Assembly: GCA_009667805.1 (NCBI GenBank)
Contig: CM019068.1
Location: 3,455,218 to 3,519,217, forward strand
From: Leptobrachium leishanense
Taxonomy: Eukaryota; Chordata; Amphibia; Anura; Megophryidae
Direction: 5' to 3'
DNA: 64,000 bases
The notes under the pieces are model-generated. The model was not told the DNA's origin. It did no database searches and was given only the letters and a program-made list of their open reading frames with translations. Position 1 is the stretch's first letter, and each line of letters begins with the position of its first letter. The position numbers and the translations under genes were made by a program. This document shows positions 60,451-64,000 of the stretch, piece after piece.

Positions 60451-60570
60451 TGGAGCTCACAGAGTCCTCCTCGGTGCTGTAACTATCTGTGGAGCTCACA
60501 GAGTCCTCCTCGGTGCTGTGGAGCTCACAGAGTCCTCCTCACTCAGTGCTGTAACTATCTGTGGAGCTCA
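60451..60570 (-). repeat. Inverted stretch of the array
   Basis: About three units in reverse orientation (TGGAGCTCACAGAGTCCTCC) lie between direct units, forming a long palindrome with the neighbours. Confidence 0.9.
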
Positions 60571-61110
60571 GATAGTTACAGCACTGAGTGAGGAGGACTC
60601 TGTGAGCTCCACAGATAGTTACAGCACTGAGTGAGGAGGACTCTGTGAGCTCCACAGATAGTTACAGCACTGAGTGAGGAGGACTCTGTGAGCTCCACAG
60701 ATAGTTACAGCACCGAGGAGGACTCTGTGAGCTCCACAGCACCGAGGAGGACTCTGTGAGCTCCACAGCACCGAGGAGGACTCTGTGAGCTCCACAGCAC
60801 CGAGGAGGACTCTGTGAGCTCCGCAGATAGTTACAGCACCGAGGAGGACTCTGTGAGCTCCACAGCACCGAGGAGGACTCTGTGAGCTCCACAGCACCGA
60901 GGAGGACTCTGTGAGCTCCACAGCACCGAGGAGGACTCTGTGAGCTCCACAGATAGTACAGCACAGCACGAGGAGGACTCTGTGAGCTCCACAGATAGTT
61001 ACAGCACTGAGTGAGGAGGACTCTGTGAGCTCCACAGATAGTTACAGCACTGAGTGAGGAGGACTCTGTGAGCTCCACAGATAGTTACAGCACTGAGTGA
61101 GGAGGACTCT

Positions 61111-61252
61111 GATTTTGAGGAGAGCTCAGATCCAGACTATAATTCTGATTCGTCTCCTGAATTATCAGACTCATGTTCCTCTCCGTCATCTAGTGTTTCT
61201 AACACAGAGAGGTCTGACCCGGTTGATGCTTTGGGCAACACGATGTTTGTCC
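61111..61252 (+). pseudogene. DIRS ORF1, acidic region directly after the array
   Basis: Open in the array frame: SDFEESSDPDYNSDSSPEL, SDSCSSPSSSVSNTERSD and VDALGNTMFVPE, then the SINE insertion. The Ser/Asp/Glu-rich style is the same as the repeat unit, which shows that the array grew from within this acidic segment. Confidence 0.75.
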
Positions 61253-61409
61253 CAGAATTTTTTTTTTATTATTTTTTTTGAGAAAGGATTTTACCAGGAC
61301 GGATACATTGAGATTTCTCTCGTTTTCAGTTTGTCCTGGGGGGCGAGTATGTACCGTTAGGTGTCCCGCCCAAGGACACTTACTGGAGAGGTGCTCGTCG
61401 GGATTGAAC
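61253..61409 (-). mobile_element. tRNA-derived SINE inserted in DIRS ORF1
   Basis: On the minus strand: GGTTCAATCCC (B-box type), GTGTCCTTGGGCGGGACAC hairpin, ACGGTACATACTCG, GAGAGAAATCTCAATGTATC with CTGGTAAAATCC, and an A-rich tail (61253-61285 on the plus strand as T-rich). The A-box side is not recognised. The part with AAATCTCAATGTATCC is the source-type sequence of the 33-bp satellite. Target duplications were not clear. Confidence 0.75.
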
Positions 61410-62463
61410 CTTGAAACATCTGCGCTCAGTGAATGAGCCCCTATTGAACATGTCGCTAAATATACCGAAGAGAGGATTAGAAACAACAAGAAAAGCAGGA
61501 GCAATATGGGGGCTGAGTGCTCGGCCCCAACACTGGCACAGAATTAAATGTAGCTCCTGAATTAGACCCCAAAATAATTGAAATTATACAGGAATCTGGT
61601 TGGTCCCCAAAAAGCAGTGTCGAGGCTACCCTTAAGGTTTGCCACAACAACTTAGTCAATCGCCCTAAAAAAATCAACTAAGTTAATGGAGTCTGTTGAA
61701 AGGTTATTACTGACCAATGATAAACCGGACCTCTTTGAGTACAGAGGCGGGGTCCATAGATTAGTGTTTGTCTTCGGTAATATTAATACAGCTTTGGCTG
61801 TGGGACGAAGACGGGCTTATCTGCCTACATATAGATCCAAACCTAGCCACATTGGCTTCTAATGAGCCAGGCCCAGAGGCGGAAGGATTCCTGTTTGGAG
61901 AAGGAATCTATAAGGAAATGAATAATTATTCTGGGTCTTTTTCCTCTGTATCTAAAGGAAAATCCAATTTACTCTGGGTTTTCCCGAATAGGGTTTTTGA
62001 CAGGGCCGGGAGAAGCAGGGGCCGTTTTCCCGGTCGCTACCCTTATGCTACCTCATGAGGCTCCTTTATGTCCTCTTATTATGAGGGACCAAAGAACAAG
62101 ATACCCACGATATCGGGGTAACAGAGGTTCAAGGAGAAGACCGGCTGGTGAGTATGGTGTCACACCGACTTTCTTTCCTAGGAAAGGTGGGAGACAGGAT
62201 ATCCCTTTTTTTCCATCAGTGGCAAATGATTACAGAAGATCCTTAGGTTTTACAAACAGTCAGGGGGTTCAAGATAGAATTCAACTCCCAACCCGTGCAG
62301 CCTCATCCTCCTCTGCCAATTGTAATGTCTCAGGAAGACACGACCACCACAACACTAGAAGTAAGGGAGCTTCTAAAAAAGAAAGCTATAGAGAAGGTGA
62401 TTATCCCAGAGAGATTCATAAGCGGAGACTTCCGTCCAGTAATAAACTTATAGCAATTAAATG
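61410..62463 (+). pseudogene. DIRS ORF1, conserved C-terminal region
   Basis: Scattered frames encode the usual DIRS ORF1 C-terminal features: EHVAKYTEERIR, AECSAPTLAQN-like sequence, LDPKIIEIIQESGWSPKSS with VCHNNLVN. A long stretch with many stops follows, then an Arg/Gly-rich basic segment (RYPRYRGNRGSRRRPAG) at about 62100-62150. This is taken as the nucleic-acid-binding Gag-like protein. At least four stops or frameshifts are visible, so it cannot be translated as one chain. Confidence 0.75.
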
Positions 62464-63536
62464 AATATGTCACTTACAACCATTTCAAGATGGAGGCCAT
62501 TCCTTTTCTGAAAGGCGTATTAACCCCAACAAGACTGGTTGGGAAAACACACTATGGAGGTTCAGGTTCCTCCCATTCAGTCTGTCGTCAGCCCCAAGGT
62601 GCTTTACAAAGATAATGAAACCCGTAGTGTCATTCTTACGAGACAAAGGGGTGCGTCTAGTGATATATCTAGACCAGTGGTTCCCAAACCTGTCCTCGGG
62701 ATCCTCAACCAGGCCAGATTTTGCAGATCACTTTGGGGGAAAAGCAGACTGAATCCTGCAATCACTGAGCAGCAAATCATATCACCTGTGCTGTGCTTCA
62801 GATATCTGTAAAACCTGATGAGGCGGAGGGTCCTGAGGACAGGTTTGGGAAACACTGATCTAGACGATATTTTAATCCTAGCGGGAGATCAATCGTCCCT
62901 TATTCTACACAGGGATTGGACATTAAATCTGTTAACCAATCTGGGGTTCCTGATAAACTACAGCAAGTCTATCCTCACCCCTACACAGTCACTAGAGCTT
63001 CTAGGTTTCAGAGTCAATTCAATAGAGATGTCCCTTTCTTTGCCATTCAATCGATTCGCAAAGAAATCAGACGTCTCCTGGTTCCACAACAATTCCCACT
63101 GAGATGGTTAGCTCGTCTGTTGGACCTCCTCTCTGCGGCAATACAAGTGGTTCTTCCAGGACCGCTGTATTATCCTGCTCTTCAACGTCTGAAGACACGA
63201 TACCTGCGGAGAGGATGCCTTTACACCGACCTCATTTCTCTGGACGAGTCGAGATCAGAAATGAATTGGTGGCTGGATCATATGGAGACGTGGAAATGGA
63301 GGGCCATTCTCCATCCCATTCCGGAGTTAACTATAGAGTCAGACGCCAGCAGATCTGGTTGGGGCGGGCACTGAGGATCACTTTCCACAGGTGGCAGATG
63401 GGATTCTACAGAATCGGCTCTACACATAAATTGCTTAGAACTCCTAGCTGGATTATTCGCCAAAGTTTTATAAAACATTTCCAAGTGACATCAATTCTTT
63501 TAAAAATGGACAACTTTGCGGCTGTACAATATTTAA
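62335..63536 (+). pseudogene. DIRS reverse transcriptase-RNase H, disrupted
   Basis: It starts in another frame than ORF1: EVRELLKKKAIEKV, ERFISGDFRPVINL, then a stop, then LNEYVTYNHFKME with FLKGVLTP. The segment that should hold the first catalytic Asp is missing; the sequence jumps to WRFRFLPFSLSSAPRCFTK and DKGVRLVIYLD. A MITE (62675-62857) lies within the YLDD active-site motif. After it come DILILAGDQSSL, LLGFRVNS, a frameshift, RKEIRRLL, MNWWLDHMETWKW and the RNase H start IESDASRSGWGG. A further frameshift leads to LLKMDNFAAVQYLN, where the LINE cuts in. Confidence 0.85.
62675..62857. mobile_element. hAT MITE (183 bp) in the reverse transcriptase active site
   Basis: Terminal inverted repeats CAGTGGTTCCCAAACCTGTC and CAGTGTTTCCCAAACCTGTC (complement of the right end), with an 8-bp duplication ATCTAGAC (62667-62674 and 62858-62865). 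The CAGTGGTTCCCAAAC start is typical of the hAT/Charlie group. No coding capacity. Confidence 0.93.
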
Positions 63537-64000
63537 ATGCTGCTGAAAATCAGTGCGCCGGCGATTGCAAATCCTGTTGCAACCCTAATCAATGAGTCAC
63601 TGGCGACTGGATACATACCCAAGCTCTGGAAGACTGCGAGAGTGGTACCTATCCATAAAAGTGGTGACAGTACTTTCGTATCAAACTACCGTCCGATATC
63701 GTTGCTCCCTGTAATGTCAAAAATTTTGGAAAAATGGATCTACACACAATTACGTGATTATTATCAATATTGGAACTACTTAACCCCGGATCAATCAGGC
63801 TTTCGTCCAAATCACTCAACTACAACCGCCCTTTTAAAAGTCTGCAATGATATCCAGGCTGGGATGGAACAAGGAAACCTAACTGGAGCATCTTCCTTGA
63901 TTTTGCCAAGGCCTTTGACACGGTAGACCATGGCATCTTGTTAGAAAAACTTAAAAACTCTGGTATTGGTGATCGCACGCTAACCTGGTTTCAATCATAT
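63530..64000 (+). pseudogene. 5'-truncated L2/Rex1/CR1-group LINE reverse transcriptase, continues past the window
   Basis: Reverse transcriptase fingers and palm: LLKISAPAIANPVATLINES, GYIPKLWKTARVVPIHKSGD, NYRPISLLPVMSKILEKW, LTPDQSGFRPNHSTTTALLK. After a one-base shift near 63890 come the motif A region FLDFAKAFDTVDH and the start of the next helix. The endonuclease domain is absent (5' truncation), and the copy begins within the DIRS RNase H region. The catalytic YxDD lies beyond the window. It is of the same broad LINE group as 5097-7035. Confidence 0.88.

Larger units (their letters stand above)
52105..61110 (+). repeat. Expanded 39-bp coding repeat of DIRS ORF1, block 2
   Basis: Continues block 1 after the LTR element. 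The 29-bp unit (loss of CAGATAGTTA) is very frequent, and CACTGAGTGAGGAGG forms add in-frame TGA codons, so the block is mostly non-coding. Three disturbed patches stand out: 54786-55090 (scrambled), 56160-56900 and 58680-59350 (many single-base errors), and 60451-60570 (inverted). The last unit joins the non-repeated ORF1 sequence at about 61110 (EEDSDFEESSDPDYNSD). Confidence 0.95.
39301..63536 (+). mobile_element. DIRS1-like retrotransposon with giant satellite expansion in ORF1; right end lost
   Basis: From left to right: a promoter-like region, the ORF1 start at 40095, an expanded 39-bp coding repeat (41620-61110), the conserved ORF1 part (61110-62460), and an overlapping reverse transcriptase-RNase H region that is cut off near 63536 by a LINE. 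DIRS identity rests on ORF1 motifs after the array (ELDPKIIEIIQESG and the following basic region) and on polymerase motifs (LPFSLSSAPRCFTKIMKP, VIYLD…DILILAGD, IESDASRSGWGG). The left end is not precisely placed, and inverted terminal repeats could not be tested because the right end is missing. The tyrosine recombinase expected of DIRS elements is not in the window. Many stops and frameshifts make it inactive. Confidence 0.82.

Overview
The window looks like accessory, gene-poor chromatin from a large animal genome, most likely an amphibian (probably a frog). That placement is an inference from the mix of elements: Tc1-like DD34E, DIRS1-like, a Ty3/Gypsy Mag-type element, a Gypsy element with a PNMA-like Gag, L2/Rex1/CR1-group LINEs, a tRNA-derived SINE and hAT MITEs. 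I see no host gene, rRNA or tRNA gene, or CRISPR array. Almost every long open frame is either a transposon protein or a shadow of a tandem repeat whose unit length is a multiple of three.

Layout. 1-5129: a 39-bp satellite interrupted by a solo LTR (2126-4900) that itself holds a Tc1-like element (3205-4817). 5097-7035: the 3' end of a LINE on the minus strand, split by a second solo LTR (5306-6566); the satellite starts exactly at the LINE stop codon. 7495-12542: a Gypsy-type element (minus) with 1125-bp LTRs, a PNMA-like gag and a protease frame but no reverse transcriptase. 12.6-14.1 kb: a foldback MITE and an interspersed repeat. 14.1-16.8 kb: a truncated LTR element with a coiled-coil ORF. 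17.0-25.3 kb: a 33-bp satellite flanked by hAT-like sequence and carrying a solo LTR (18625-19397) and a complete non-autonomous LTR element (19684-24707). 25.5-36.5 kb: a 35-bp satellite of about 180 copies, split by a nearly intact Mag-like Gypsy element (30663-35301). 37.7-38.5 kb: an 18/20-bp array. About 39.3-63.5 kb: one DIRS1-like element whose ORF1 has grown by amplification of a 39-bp (13-codon) coding unit into an array of nearly 20 kb. A 4.1-kb LTR element, two hAT elements and a SINE have inserted into this DIRS element, and it is cut off by a 5'-truncated LINE that runs off the end of the window.

The main message is that tandem arrays here are born from transposons and then act as landing sites for others. 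In three cases the array unit can be matched to a segment of a transposon seen in the same window: the LINE 3' end, the SINE body and the DIRS ORF1. Target-site duplications (TAGTC, GGAAC, TATG, GTATC, GCATG, CAACACGG, TCCAC, ATCTAGAC) fix the boundaries of eight insertions and allow the order of events to be read. The LTR pairs of the four complete LTR elements are nearly identical, so those insertions are recent and the arrays are older than they are.
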